Positions 40,855 through 49,371 of a DNA stretch of 64,000 nucleotides are shown one piece after another. Both the position numbers and the translations under genes were made by a program. The notes under the pieces were generated by a model. That model was not told where the DNA came from. It saw only the letters and a program-made list of their open reading frames with translations, and did no database searches. This stretch comes from Actinocatenispora comari (GTDB taxonomy: Bacteria > Actinomycetota > Actinomycetes > Mycobacteriales > Micromonosporaceae), in the NCBI RefSeq assembly GCF_017312725.1, contig NZ_BOPO01000020.1:1-64000 (forward strand), written 5' to 3'. Within the stretch, counting starts at the first letter, position 1. The number at the start of each line of letters is the position of its first letter.

Positions 40855-41730
40855 ATGATCGTGGTCACCGCCCCTACCGGGCAGATCGGCAGCAAGCTCG
40901 TCACCACCCTGCTCTCGCACGAGGAACCGCTGCGCCTCGTCGTTCGCGATCCCGCCAAGCTGCCCCACGCGGTGCTCGAGCGAGCCGAGATCGTCGTCGG
41001 CTCGCACCGGGATCGTGACGTGCTGGATCGCGCCCTGACCGGCGCCGACGCGCTGTTCTGGCTGATGCCGGCGTCGCCGACCGCGCGCAGTCCCTACGAG
41101 GCGTACGTCGGCGCATCGATTCCGGGCGCCGACGCCGTCGTCCGCCACGCGGTGCCGCGCGTGGTGATCGTCTCCGCGCTGGGACGCGGAGCACAGATCT
41201 ACGCCGGGCACGTGTCGGCGTCGCACGCCATGGAGGACCTGTTCCGCAGCACCGGCGCGCACCTGCGGGCCCTGGCGCTGCCCACCTTCATGGACAACAT
41301 CCTCCGGCAGACCGCCACGATCCGAACCGGAACCATCTCCGGCACCCTGCCCGCCGACTTCACGATGCCCTGGATCGCCACGAAGGACATCGCGGCGCTC
41401 GCTGCCGAGCAGCTGATCGATCGCAGCTGGACCGGGCAGGACTCCGTCGAGACTCTCGGCGGCGAGGACCTCTCCTACCGCGACGTCGCCGAGATCCTCA
41501 CCGACGTCCTCGGCACACCCGTCCGGTACCAGCTCGGCGATCGCGCCGCGGTCGAGCAGTTGCTGACAGCGCGCGGGGTGTCCGCGGAGATGGCTCGGTC
41601 CATGATGGACATGGACCGAGCCGGTGAACGTGGCATCAACAACGCCACCCCGCGCACCGCCGGGAACACCACTCCCACCACCTTCCGCGCGTTCGCCGAG
41701 GAATTCGTGCGACCGGCCGTGGCCGGATAG
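40855..41730 (+). CDS. NmrA-like NAD(P)-binding protein
   Basis: 291-residue atypical SDR of the NmrA/NAD(P)H-binding group. The nucleotide loop is IVVTAPTGQIGSKLV at the N-terminus, then RLVVRDPAKLPH. The central region WLMPASPTARSPYEAYVGASI and the C-terminal DVLGTPVRYQL segment are family-typical. The catalytic Tyr-Lys is not evident, so it may be a redox sensor or an enone reductase. It opens a two-gene unit with an amidohydrolase under a divergent TetR. Confidence 0.88.
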   Translation: MIVVTAPTGQIGSKLVTTLLSHEEPLRLVVRDPAKLPHAVLERAEIVVGSHRDRDVLDRALTGADALFWLMPASPTARSPYEAYVGASIPGADAVVRHAVPRVVIVSALGRGAQIYAGHVSASHAMEDLFRSTGAHLRALALPTFMDNILRQTATIRTGTISGTLPADFTMPWIATKDIAALAAEQLIDRSWTGQDSVETLGGEDLSYRDVAEILTDVLGTPVRYQLGDRAAVEQLLTARGVSAEMARSMMDMDRAGERGINNATPRTAGNTTPTTFRAFAEEFVRPAVAG

Positions 41731-41778
41731 CGCGCATCGAGGGCTCCCGGTTCGTCCACCACTCGTGAGGAAGAATCC

Positions 41779-42813
41779 ATGACACTGATCTGTATCGAAG
41801 AGCATGCGATCGACCGGTCGATCGTCGAAGCGGCCGGGCCGGTCCTTGCCCGTGAAGCGCCGTACCTGCGTGCGCAGAGCTCCAGCGCCTTCCCGGTGCA
41901 GCCAGGGCCGGACCGGCGACCTGCCGTCGACATCGACCACGCGAATCGGCTCGGGGTCGACCTCGGCCCCGGGCGAATCCAGCGGATGGACGAGCATGGC
42001 ATCGACCTGCAGATCGTTTCCTGGACCAGCCCGATCCAGCTGGTCCCGGACGAGGTGGCGATCGCGCTGTGCCGCTCGGCCAACGACCGGCTGGCCGACG
42101 CGGTCGCCGCCCGTCCGGACCGGCTGCAGGGCATGGCGGCGTTGCCGTGGCAGCAACCGGCCGCCGCCGTCGACGAGCTCGACCGTGCGGTGACCGAGCT
42201 GGGCCTGCGGGGCGTGCTGATCCTCGGACGCCCCGGCGCCGGATTCCTCGACGACCTGGTTTACCGGCCGGTACTGGAGCGCATCGCCGCGCTTCGGGTG
42301 CCGCTGTACGTGCACCCGTTCTATCCGATCCCGCAGGTCCAGCAGGCCTACTACGCGGGCTTCAACGACAAGGTGTCCGCCGAACTCGCGCTGGGTGCGT
42401 GGGGCTGGCACCACGAGGCGGGCGTTCACGTGCTGCGTCTCATCCTCGCCGGCGTCTTCGAGCAGCTGCCCGAACTGCAGGTCGTCAGCGGCCACTGGGG
42501 CGAGATGGTCCCCTTCTACCTCAGCCGCCTGGACGACGTGCTCTCCCCGGGTGACACCGGACTGTCCCGAACCATCACCGAGATCTACCGCTCGAACGTC
42601 TGGGTCACGCCCAGCGGAATGTTCCATCGCCCGCAGTTCGACTTCGTCCGTACCGTGATCGGGCTCGACCGGGTGATCTGGTCGACGGACTATCCCTTCG
42701 TACGGCTGGAGGGCACGCAGGAGTTTCTCGACGAACTCGACATCACGCCCGGCGAGCGCGAACAGATCACCCAGGGCAACGCCGAGCGTCTCTTCCGGCT
42801 CGGCGAGGTGTAG
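41779..42813 (+). CDS. Amidohydrolase-2 family protein (resorcylate-decarboxylase-like)
   Basis: 344-residue TIM-barrel metal-dependent enzyme. The metal ligands match the ACMSD/gamma-resorcylate decarboxylase branch: E7-x-H9 (IEEHAI) rather than HxH, H179 (PLYVHPFY), H239 (SGHWGE) and D304 (STDYPF). Such enzymes decarboxylate aromatic acids or hydrolyse lactones. It follows the NmrA-like gene by 48 bp (GTGAGGAAG ahead of ATG), so both belong to the TetR-controlled unit. The stop codon lies within the first unit of a 17-nt triplicate repeat. Confidence 0.9.
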   Translation: MTLICIEEHAIDRSIVEAAGPVLAREAPYLRAQSSSAFPVQPGPDRRPAVDIDHANRLGVDLGPGRIQRMDEHGIDLQIVSWTSPIQLVPDEVAIALCRSANDRLADAVAARPDRLQGMAALPWQQPAAAVDELDRAVTELGLRGVLILGRPGAGFLDDLVYRPVLERIAALRVPLYVHPFYPIPQVQQAYYAGFNDKVSAELALGAWGWHHEAGVHVLRLILAGVFEQLPELQVVSGHWGEMVPFYLSRLDDVLSPGDTGLSRTITEIYRSNVWVTPSGMFHRPQFDFVRTVIGLDRVIWSTDYPFVRLEGTQEFLDELDITPGEREQITQGNAERLFRLGEV

Positions 42814-42857
42814 CCGGGTCAGAGGCGTAGCCGGGTCAGCGGTGTAGCCGGGTCACG
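42807..42857. repeat. 17-nt tandem repeat (3 copies) spanning stop codon
   Basis: Three units of 17 nt at 42807-42823, 42824-42840 and 42841-42857 share the core GTAGCCGGGTCA. The TAG inside the first copy is the amidohydrolase stop. Slippage of one unit would not change the protein. The 277 bp that follow (42858-43134) hold no gene I can support. Confidence 0.8.
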
Positions 42858-43134
42858 CCGCGGTACTCGGTTCCTCGAGGATGTGTCCCGAACCGCCGGC
42901 AGCCATCGAACGCGGTGTCCATGGCCGGCGCAGTGTCCGAGGCCACGGTGTCGCCGGGCGTGGATGCCGGGACTAAATCGCGTCCCGGGTCGGTTACGCG
43001 AGGAGACGGGGTACTACCCCGCTCGTAGCCCCACCCGAGACGGCTGATGTCCGTCTGACTCGCGCCTGGCGGCCGGGTGGTGCCGCAGCGGTCCGACAGC
43101 GGCTGCTCGTGTTTCGAGTGACAGGCGGTTGTCG

Positions 43135-43527
43135 ATGTCGTTGTCGGTGCAGGTGGATCAGAGGGGCGGCCATCCGGTCGTCCTCGTGGCCGGTGAGCTG
43201 GATCAGCCAGCTGTCCCCAGACTTCGTGGTGTGCTGTTCGAGACGTTCCTGGCGCACCCGGTGGTCGTCGTGGACCTGACCGGGGTGTCGAGCGTCGGGA
43301 TGCACGGCGCCGGCGCGGTGGCGATGTGCTGCTACACCGCGGGCAGGTTGGATCGCGACCTGCGCGTCGTGCCGGGTCTGGCCCTGACCGCGCTCGCCGA
43401 GCGCATCGGTGCCGCCGGCGTGCTGTGCAGGTACCGGAGTGTCGACTCGGCGCTGGCCGGCCCCGGCGTGCTCGTCGGTGCGGGTGCGCGCGGCGGTACC
43501 CGGGCCGCGTGGGCGGGTCTCGGCTGA
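43135..43527 (+). CDS. STAS-domain protein (anti-sigma antagonist-like)
   Basis: 130-residue STAS fold: strands SLSVQVDQRGGHPVVLVAGELDQPAV, then LFETFLAHPVVVVDLTGVSSVGMHGAGAV and VVPGLALTALAERIGAA (given in parts below 20 residues each: VVLVAGELDQPAV, PVVVVDLTGVSSVGM, LALTALAERIGAA). SpoIIAA/RsbV proteins have D-S-S-G at the kinase site; here the same place reads G-M-H-G, so the phosphorylatable Ser is absent. It may be constitutively active or act in another way. No anti-sigma kinase is adjacent. ATG 43135 is used; a TTG lies 6 nt before it. Confidence 0.8.
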   Translation: MSLSVQVDQRGGHPVVLVAGELDQPAVPRLRGVLFETFLAHPVVVVDLTGVSSVGMHGAGAVAMCCYTAGRLDRDLRVVPGLALTALAERIGAAGVLCRYRSVDSALAGPGVLVGAGARGGTRAAWAGLG

Positions 43528-43602
43528 GCCCGGGACACCGTGGCGCTGTCTGCTCTGGGCAAACCGGCATCGCGGTCCGATGAGAACAGCCACGATGGAG
43601 GT

Positions 43603-45060
43603 ATGCGCTGCGTCGTGTTCGGAGCCACCGGCTACATCGGCGGACGGCTGGTACCTGAACTGCTCGACGCGGGGCACCAGGTCAGCGTCGTCGCCCGCTC
43701 GCCGGCCAAGCTCGCCGAACGGCCCTGGCGCGATCGGGTCGAGGTGCACCGCGGTGACGTCCTCGACGCGGACAGCGTTGCTGCCGCGATGCGCGGCCAC
43801 GACGTCGCCTACTATCTCGTGCACTCACTGCACAGCCGCGACTTCGCCGACCGGGATCGCACCGCGGCGCGGCGAGTGGCCGCGGCTGCCGCCGATGCCG
43901 GCGTCGGACGGTTGGTGTACCTGGGCGGCCTGCACCCCGACACGCCGACGCTGTCGGCCCATCTGGCTTCCCGCAAGGAAGTGGGAGACATCCTCCTTGC
44001 CGGCGACGTGGACGCGGTCGTTCTGCAGGCCGCCGTGATCCTCGGCTCCGGTTCGGCGAGCTTCGAGATGCTGCGGCATCTGACCGAACGGCTCCCGGCG
44101 ATGGTCACCCCGCACTGGGTACACAACCGTATCCAGCCGATCGCGATCCGCGACGTGCTGTACTATCTGGTCGCCGCCGCCACGCTGCCGGACGGGCTCA
44201 ACCGGACCTTCGACATCGGCGGCCCGGACGTGCTCACCTATCTGGCGATGATGCGGCGCTATGCCGTGGTGGCACGGCTTCCCCGCCGCATCGTGCTGCC
44301 GGTCCCGATCCTGACGCCGTGGTTGTCCGCGCAGTGGGTCAACCTGGTCACCCCGGTACCGGGGTCGATCGCGGTGCCGCTGATCGACTCGCTGATCCAC
44401 GAGGTGATCTGCCAGGAAGACGACCTCACCGCGCTGGTCGCCGACCCGCCCGGCGGGCGCCTGCACTTCGAACAGGCGGTGGAACTCGCGCTGACCCGTA
44501 CCAGCCACGAGCAGGTGACCACCCGATGGTCGGACGCCGGCTGGCCCTCCGATCCCTCGCAGCCTTCCGCGGCCGACCCCGATTGGTCCGGTAGCACCGT
44601 GTACACCGACACCCGCGAGCGACACAGTTCCGCGCCACCCGAGCGAGTCTGGCGGGTCGTGGAGGGTATCGGTGGCGAGCACGGCTGGTACTCCTTCCCG
44701 CTGGCGTGGGCGGTCCGCGGCTGGGCCGACCGGATCTCGGGTGGCGCCGGCCTGCGCCGCGGTCGGCGCGACCCCGACCGGCTGCACACCGGGGAAGCGC
44801 TGGACTGGTGGCGAGTGGAAGCCATCGACCGCGGCCGCCGACTGTTGCTGCACGCCGAGATGAGGGTGCCGGGCCAGGCGTGGCTGGAGATGTCGGTGTC
44901 GCCCGCCGACGATGGCGGCACCTGCTACCGGCAGTGCGCGATCTTTCGCCCGCACGGGTTCGCCGGGCATGCCTACTGGAAGCTGATCTCACCCTTCCAC
45001 GACATCGTGTTCGGCGGCATGGCCGCCAACATCACCGGCGCTGCCGAACACGAGAACTGA
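43603..45060 (+). CDS. NAD(P)-binding SDR-DUF2867 fusion protein
   Basis: 485-residue two-part protein. Residues 1-~290 are an NmrA/epimerase-like atypical SDR with VVFGATGYIGGRLVPELL at the cofactor site, RSPAKL after it and QAAVILGSGSASFEMLRHL in the middle. Residues ~320-480 form a DUF2867 domain of unknown function (RVWRVVEGIGGEHGWYSFPL, AMRVPGQAWLEMSVSP-like). The fusion is common in actinomycetes. GGAGGT precedes ATG 43603. It follows the STAS gene by 75 bp, possibly in one transcript. Confidence 0.9.
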   Translation: MRCVVFGATGYIGGRLVPELLDAGHQVSVVARSPAKLAERPWRDRVEVHRGDVLDADSVAAAMRGHDVAYYLVHSLHSRDFADRDRTAARRVAAAAADAGVGRLVYLGGLHPDTPTLSAHLASRKEVGDILLAGDVDAVVLQAAVILGSGSASFEMLRHLTERLPAMVTPHWVHNRIQPIAIRDVLYYLVAAATLPDGLNRTFDIGGPDVLTYLAMMRRYAVVARLPRRIVLPVPILTPWLSAQWVNLVTPVPGSIAVPLIDSLIHEVICQEDDLTALVADPPGGRLHFEQAVELALTRTSHEQVTTRWSDAGWPSDPSQPSAADPDWSGSTVYTDTRERHSSAPPERVWRVVEGIGGEHGWYSFPLAWAVRGWADRISGGAGLRRGRRDPDRLHTGEALDWWRVEAIDRGRRLLLHAEMRVPGQAWLEMSVSPADDGGTCYRQCAIFRPHGFAGHAYWKLISPFHDIVFGGMAANITGAAEHEN

Positions 45061-45354
45061 GCGGACCTCGGGCCGGCACCCGAGAGCGCTTCGGCGCTGA
45101 TTCCGGCGGTACGGACCGCGGTCAGCGCGGCCCTGTCCGCCAGTGCTCGCCCAGCCACCTGACGGCCCGCGGCGACCGGCGCGGGTGGCGCGCGATCGGA
45201 GACCGCGCAACTCGAAGGCGCGCTCGCCGGGTTGGGCGACCGGCGGGTCGAGGCGGTTCGGCCGGGTCGGCAGGGTTCCGGACGCGGGGGAGGAGTGCTA
45301 GGTTCGCTGACTGATACATCGGGTCGATTACGAGACGACGGCGGTGGTTTCGGG

Positions 45355-47739
45355 ATGAACAGCGAGCCAGTCGAGTCAAACATGGGATCTGTCGGCCGGT
45401 TGTCTCGGCGTGGGTTCCTCGCGCTCGCCGGCATCGGCGTGGCCGTGACCGCCGCCGGCAGCGAACTGGCCGCCGGGGCCGCCGACGCCGCACCGGCCGG
45501 CTACCGTCGGCCCACCCGCTCGCCGCTGGTACCAGCGGACCAGGCGATCACCCTGTGGTACCCGCAGCCGGCCGACCCCGACGCGATGATCCAGCAGGGC
45601 CTGCCGGTCGGCAACGGCCGGCTCGGCGCCCTGGTCTCCGGCGACCCGGCGCACGACCTGCTGCTGCTCGTCGAGGCGAGCATGTGGACCGGCGGACGCA
45701 ACGGCACGCTCGGCGGCGACGGCCAGTTCCCGTACGGCAGCACCGACTTCGGCAGCCTGACCCTGCTCGGCAGGCTGACGCTGGACCTGCCCGACCACGC
45801 CGGCGCCACCGACTACCGGCGTGCACTGGACCTCAGCAACGGGCTGGTCACCAGCACCTACCGGGTCGGTACCGCGCGTTTCCGGCGCGAGACGTTCGTC
45901 AGCGCGCCCGACGACGTGCTGGTCGTCCGGCTCACCGCCGAGGGCGGCAGCTTCACCGGCAGCCTGACACTGGCCGGTACGCACGGCGAGACCACCGACG
46001 AGGCGACGATCCAGGGCGGCTTCGACAACGGACTGCGCTACGCCGCGCTGGTGACCGCGACCGCCGACGGCGGCACGGTCGGCGTCGCCGACGATGCCGT
46101 GACTTTCACCGGCTGCGGTGCGGTCACCGTCGTTGTCGCCGGCGGCACCAACTACGTGCCCGACCCGGCCCGCGGCTGGCTCGACCCGGACACCGACCCG
46201 ATCGCCGACGCCCGGCACACCGCCGCCGCGGCGGCACGGCTGCCGGGCGACGCCCTGCGCGACACCCACGTCGCTGACCACCGCGCCCTGTTCGACCGGA
46301 TGACCGTCGACTTCGGACAGTCCACAGCAGACCAGAAGGCACTGGACACGTGGGCCCGGCTCAACGCCCGTGCCGCCGACGGTGCCGCCGCAGACCCGGA
46401 ACTGGAGGCGAGCTACCTGCAGTTCGGCCGGTACCTGACCATCTGCGGCTCGCGTACCGGGCTGCCGATGGGGCTGCAATCGGTGTGGCTGGACCGCAAC
46501 GACCCCGACTGGATGGGCGACTACCACACCGACATCAACCTGCAGATGAACTACTGGCTCGCCGACCGGGCCGGCCTGTCGGGCCAGTTCGACGCGTTCG
46601 CCGACTACTGCGTTGCCGCGCTGCCGTCCTGGACGGCGCTGACCCGCGAACTGTTCAACGACCCGCGCAACGGCTTCCGCAACTCCACCGGCCGCATCGC
46701 CGGCTGGACGATCGCCATCTCCACCAACATCTACGGCGGCAACGGTTGGTGGTGGCACCCGGCCGGCAGTGCCTGGTTGTGCAACTCGCTGTACGACCAC
46801 TACCAGTACACAGTGGACAGACAGTACCTGGCGAAGATCTTCCCGCTGTTGCGAGGAGCCTGCGAGTTCTGGCAGGCGCGGCTGCTGACCGCCACCGTGG
46901 ACGGCCACGAGGTACTCATCGACGACGCCGACTGGTCACCCGAGCAGGGGCCCCCCGACGCGAAGGGCATCACGTACGCGCAGGAGCTGGTCTGGGCGCT
47001 GTTCGGCAACTACGTCGAGGCGTGCCGGCTGCTCGGACGCGACGCCGACCACGCCGCGACCATCGACGCGTTGCGCGCCAAGCTGTACCTGCCGAAGGTC
47101 AGCCCGACCACCGGCTGGCTCGAGGAGTGGATGACGCCGGACAACCTCGGTGACCCCACCCACCGGCACCTGTCGCCGCTGGTCGGCCTGTTCCCGGGCG
47201 ACCGGATCCGGCTCGACGGCAGCCCCGCCGACCTGGTCACCGGAGCCCGCAACCTGCTCACCGCGCGCGGGATGCAAAGCTACGGCTGGGGATGCGCGTG
47301 GCGAGCGCTGTGCTGGGCCCGGCTGCACGACGCCGACCGCGCCTACCAGCTGGTGATCACCAACCTGCGGCCCTCGCTGTCCAACAGCAACGGCAGCGCG
47401 CCGAACCTGTTCGACATGTACAGCTTCGGTGCCAGCCGCAGCACCTTCCAGATCGACGCCAACCTCGGCACCCCGGCCGCGATGCTGGAAATGCTGCTGT
47501 ACTCCCGGCCCGGCGTCATCGAACTGCTCCCGGCGCTGCCGTCGGCGTGGCAGTCCGGCCGGGTCACCGGCATCGGCGCCCGCGGCGGCCACCGCATCGA
47601 CCTGACCTGGACCCCCACCCAGGTCACCGCCACCATCCACGCCGGCAGCACCGCCGACACCACCGTCCGCCACGGCTCCCGCGCGCGAACCCTCCCGCTG
47701 CACGCCGGCCACCCCACCACCGCCCACTTCCCCCGCTGA
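45355..47739 (+). CDS. Tat-exported GH95-like glycosidase
   Basis: 794-residue exported enzyme of the GH95 (alpha-L-fucosidase/galactosidase) type. The Tat signal has Arg18-Arg19 (GRLSRRGFLALAG) and an Ala-rich h-region. Family blocks follow in order: WYPQPADPDAMIQQGLPVGN, RLGALVSGDPAHDLLLLVEASMWTGG (split), the helical barrel with INLQMNYWLAD, the acid-loop SPEQ (SPEN in characterised GH95), and HRHLSPLVGLFPGDRI. The length matches GH95. Acts on the cell surface or outside, perhaps with the secreted GH35 enzyme on plant polysaccharides. ATG 45355 is the start nearest the Tat motif. Confidence 0.9.
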   Translation: MNSEPVESNMGSVGRLSRRGFLALAGIGVAVTAAGSELAAGAADAAPAGYRRPTRSPLVPADQAITLWYPQPADPDAMIQQGLPVGNGRLGALVSGDPAHDLLLLVEASMWTGGRNGTLGGDGQFPYGSTDFGSLTLLGRLTLDLPDHAGATDYRRALDLSNGLVTSTYRVGTARFRRETFVSAPDDVLVVRLTAEGGSFTGSLTLAGTHGETTDEATIQGGFDNGLRYAALVTATADGGTVGVADDAVTFTGCGAVTVVVAGGTNYVPDPARGWLDPDTDPIADARHTAAAAARLPGDALRDTHVADHRALFDRMTVDFGQSTADQKALDTWARLNARAADGAAADPELEASYLQFGRYLTICGSRTGLPMGLQSVWLDRNDPDWMGDYHTDINLQMNYWLADRAGLSGQFDAFADYCVAALPSWTALTRELFNDPRNGFRNSTGRIAGWTIAISTNIYGGNGWWWHPAGSAWLCNSLYDHYQYTVDRQYLAKIFPLLRGACEFWQARLLTATVDGHEVLIDDADWSPEQGPPDAKGITYAQELVWALFGNYVEACRLLGRDADHAATIDALRAKLYLPKVSPTTGWLEEWMTPDNLGDPTHRHLSPLVGLFPGDRIRLDGSPADLVTGARNLLTARGMQSYGWGCAWRALCWARLHDADRAYQLVITNLRPSLSNSNGSAPNLFDMYSFGASRSTFQIDANLGTPAAMLEMLLYSRPGVIELLPALPSAWQSGRVTGIGARGGHRIDLTWTPTQVTATIHAGSTADTTVRHGSRARTLPLHAGHPTTAHFPR

Positions 47740-47753
47740 CCGGCGACGCCGAC

Positions 47754-47786
47754 CGGTACGCCACCACGACAACGGGCGGCGTACCG
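47754..47786. terminator. Hairpin between convergent genes
   Basis: CGGTACGCC (47754-47762) and GGCGTACCG (47778-47786) are exact reverse complements around 15 nt. It lies 15 nt after the GH95-like stop and 10 nt after the stop of the opposing gene, a usual place for a shared terminator. Confidence 0.55.
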
Positions 47787-47795
47787 ACAGGGCAC

Positions 47796-48467
47796 TCAGC
47801 CTTCGGCGCCCTGCGACCGGCCGAACGGGGTGAACACGAACGACTCCGGGAACGGACCGTCGCCGTACCGCAGCGCGTACAGAATCGGCTGCGGCTCGTC
47901 GAAGCTGCCGCTGAAGTGCAGGCTGACCAACCCCGGATCGGCGTCGCTGGCGTAGACCAGTGTCTTGGAGTAGTGCGGGTTCGAGCCGCCACACAGCACC
48001 GAAGGCGGACCGAGCTCGCTCAGCACGTCGTCCAGGCGCCGATCCTGGGCGCACCACTCGACAGCCTGGGTATGCAGCCGCTCGTGGACCTCGCCTGGAA
48101 TCAGCCGGTCGACCACGAGCCAGTCGTACCGCCAGGCGATCTCGGCGTAGACCGAAGCGACGGCGCCCAAGTGGTCCTGGTATCCGGGAAGTGCGGTCAG
48201 AAATCCACCGCGCACGCCGAGCGAAGTGAACGCCTGCCGTGCCCGGAGCGCCTCTGTCTCGTCTCGCACGGCTTCGTCGAGACCATCGACGAAGGCCATC
48301 GCGTCCAGCAGTATCCGAAGCGTGACCTCGGGGCCATACATGCTCGGACGGCGGAGCGCGCTGTTGAGCTGACGCAGGTGGTACTGGCGGACCTCGTCCA
48401 GGCTCGGCCGGGTCACGGGCCTGTCGTTCCTGCGGCCAGTCGTGCCCGGCTCATGATGATCGGTCAC
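47796..48467 (-). CDS. Unknown protein coupled to SUKH-like gene
   Basis: 223-residue soluble protein not assigned to a family. It begins with a polar tail, then LRQLNSALRRPSMYGPEVTLRILL (short form RRPSMYG), a helical block, DWLVVDRLIPGEVHERLHTQ and a C-terminal strand region (LVSLHFSGSFDEPQPILYAL). RPSMYG recalls the RPGMYIG turn of gyrase-type ATPases but lacks the rest of that fold. The GTG start overlaps the SUKH-like stop by 4 nt (GTGA), so both are made together. A role in toxin immunity is possible by association only. Confidence 0.7.
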   Translation of the reverse strand: MTDHHEPGTTGRRNDRPVTRPSLDEVRQYHLRQLNSALRRPSMYGPEVTLRILLDAMAFVDGLDEAVRDETEALRARQAFTSLGVRGGFLTALPGYQDHLGAVASVYAEIAWRYDWLVVDRLIPGEVHERLHTQAVEWCAQDRRLDDVLSELGPPSVLCGGSNPHYSKTLVYASDADPGLVSLHFSGSFDEPQPILYALRYGDGPFPESFVFTPFGRSQGAEG

Positions 48468-48910
48468 ACGCTGATCCCGTAGCCGAGTTCTTCAGCGGCG
48501 ATGCTCCAGAACGAGTTCTCGTCGGCGACGGCCGGCGCGTCGCGTTCCCGGAACCGGGCCAGCAACGCGTCGGTGAACCGGTCGGCGGCCTGCTCGGCCT
48601 CGTCGGCCTCGTCGGCCTCGTCCGACTCGTACGCCTGTGCCTCGGCGTCGGCCTTCGCGTACTCGTGGGTGAACGCGACGAACGCCTCGACGCTGGAGTT
48701 GACCAGGTCGGGCTGGTCCTCGTCGGGCAGTATCCACAGTGAACCGTCGTCACGGCGCACGCCCAGGGCGCTGATCCCGGGGTCCAGCGCGACGATCGCG
48801 TGCGGCACACCGTCGACCGAGCGCTCGGCCAGCGGAGCGGCCTGCCACTCGCCCGGATAGGGGCAGCCGGCGGAACCGGCGAACAACGCGACCAGCGCGG
48901 CATCATCCAT
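48464..48910 (-). CDS. SUKH-4-like immunity protein
   Basis: 148-residue protein resembling SUKH-4 immunity proteins of polymorphic toxin systems. Seen: an acidic N-terminal sheet, the GSLWILPDEDQPDLVNSSVEAFVAF region (core LVNSSVEAFVAF), a low-complexity DEADEADEAEQ spacer and the SFWSIAAEELGYG ending. SUKH-4 proteins neutralise nuclease or other toxins; no toxin, WXG100 or T7SS gene is seen within 15 kb. It is coupled to an unknown gene downstream. May be an orphan immunity gene. Confidence 0.78.
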   Translation of the reverse strand: MDDAALVALFAGSAGCPYPGEWQAAPLAERSVDGVPHAIVALDPGISALGVRRDDGSLWILPDEDQPDLVNSSVEAFVAFTHEYAKADAEAQAYESDEADEADEAEQAADRFTDALLARFRERDAPAVADENSFWSIAAEELGYGISV

Positions 48911-48984
48911 GCGCAGAATCTAGCCGCGCCCACCGACATCCGACCGAGGGCAGCGACGCGGATCGAGCCGGGACCTGCCATGCC

Positions 48985-49020
48985 TTGACAGGAATATAAC
49001 CACAGAGGCATATTGGGGGA
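48985..49020 (+). promoter_or_regulatory. Promoter with ArsR-type operator; probably leaderless
   Basis: TTGACA (48985-48990) and CATATT (49009-49014) are spaced 18 nt, near consensus for a vegetative sigma factor. Transcription would begin at about 49020-49021, where the ArsR gene starts with GTG, so the mRNA is probably leaderless. AATAT (48993-48997) and ATATT (49010-49014) form a 12-nt-spaced inverted repeat over the -10 site, the usual place for an ArsR dimer. Confidence 0.7.
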
Positions 49021-49371
49021 GTGGATCGGCTCTGGTCGGCGCTGAGCGAGACGCACCGGCGACGCATTCTGGACCTGCTGCGGGACCGACCGTGCTCGGT
49101 GACCGAGCTGGTCGAGGCGCTGGGCCTGGCCCAGCCGGCAGTGTCCAAACACCTGCGGGTGCTGCGCGAGGCGGGGCTGGTGCGGGTGCGCATCGAGGCG
49201 CAGCGCCGCATCTACAGCGTCGACCCGGCTGGCATTCGCGCCCTCGACGACTGGTTGACGCCGTACCGGCGGCTGTGGAACGAGCGGCTCGACGCGCTGG
49301 GGTGGCACCTGGACGCCACCGACGACGATCCCGGGCATCGCAACGCCCACCACGATCACGGGAGGATCTGA
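49021..49371 (+). CDS. ArsR family winged-helix regulator
   Basis: 116-residue ArsR-type regulator. The winged helix is WSALSETHRRRILDLLRDRP, then CSVTELVEALGLAQPAVSKHL and RVLREAGLVRVRIEAQRRIYSVDPAG (shown in part). It lacks Cys at the usual ELCVCD metal site, having a single Cys (RPCSVTE) instead, so metal sensing is doubtful. The GTG start coincides with the predicted transcript start. It overlaps an SRPBCC gene by TGATG; this ArsR-SRPBCC pair is widespread, with the regulator controlling its own operon. Confidence 0.92.
   Translation: MDRLWSALSETHRRRILDLLRDRPCSVTELVEALGLAQPAVSKHLRVLREAGLVRVRIEAQRRIYSVDPAGIRALDDWLTPYRRLWNERLDALGWHLDATDDDPGHRNAHHDHGRI

Noticed and set aside
47796-48467. 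GHKL/gyrase-like ATPase suggested by RPSMYG
   Set aside because: The N, G1 and G2 boxes of the GHKL fold are not found; the match is limited to one short turn.
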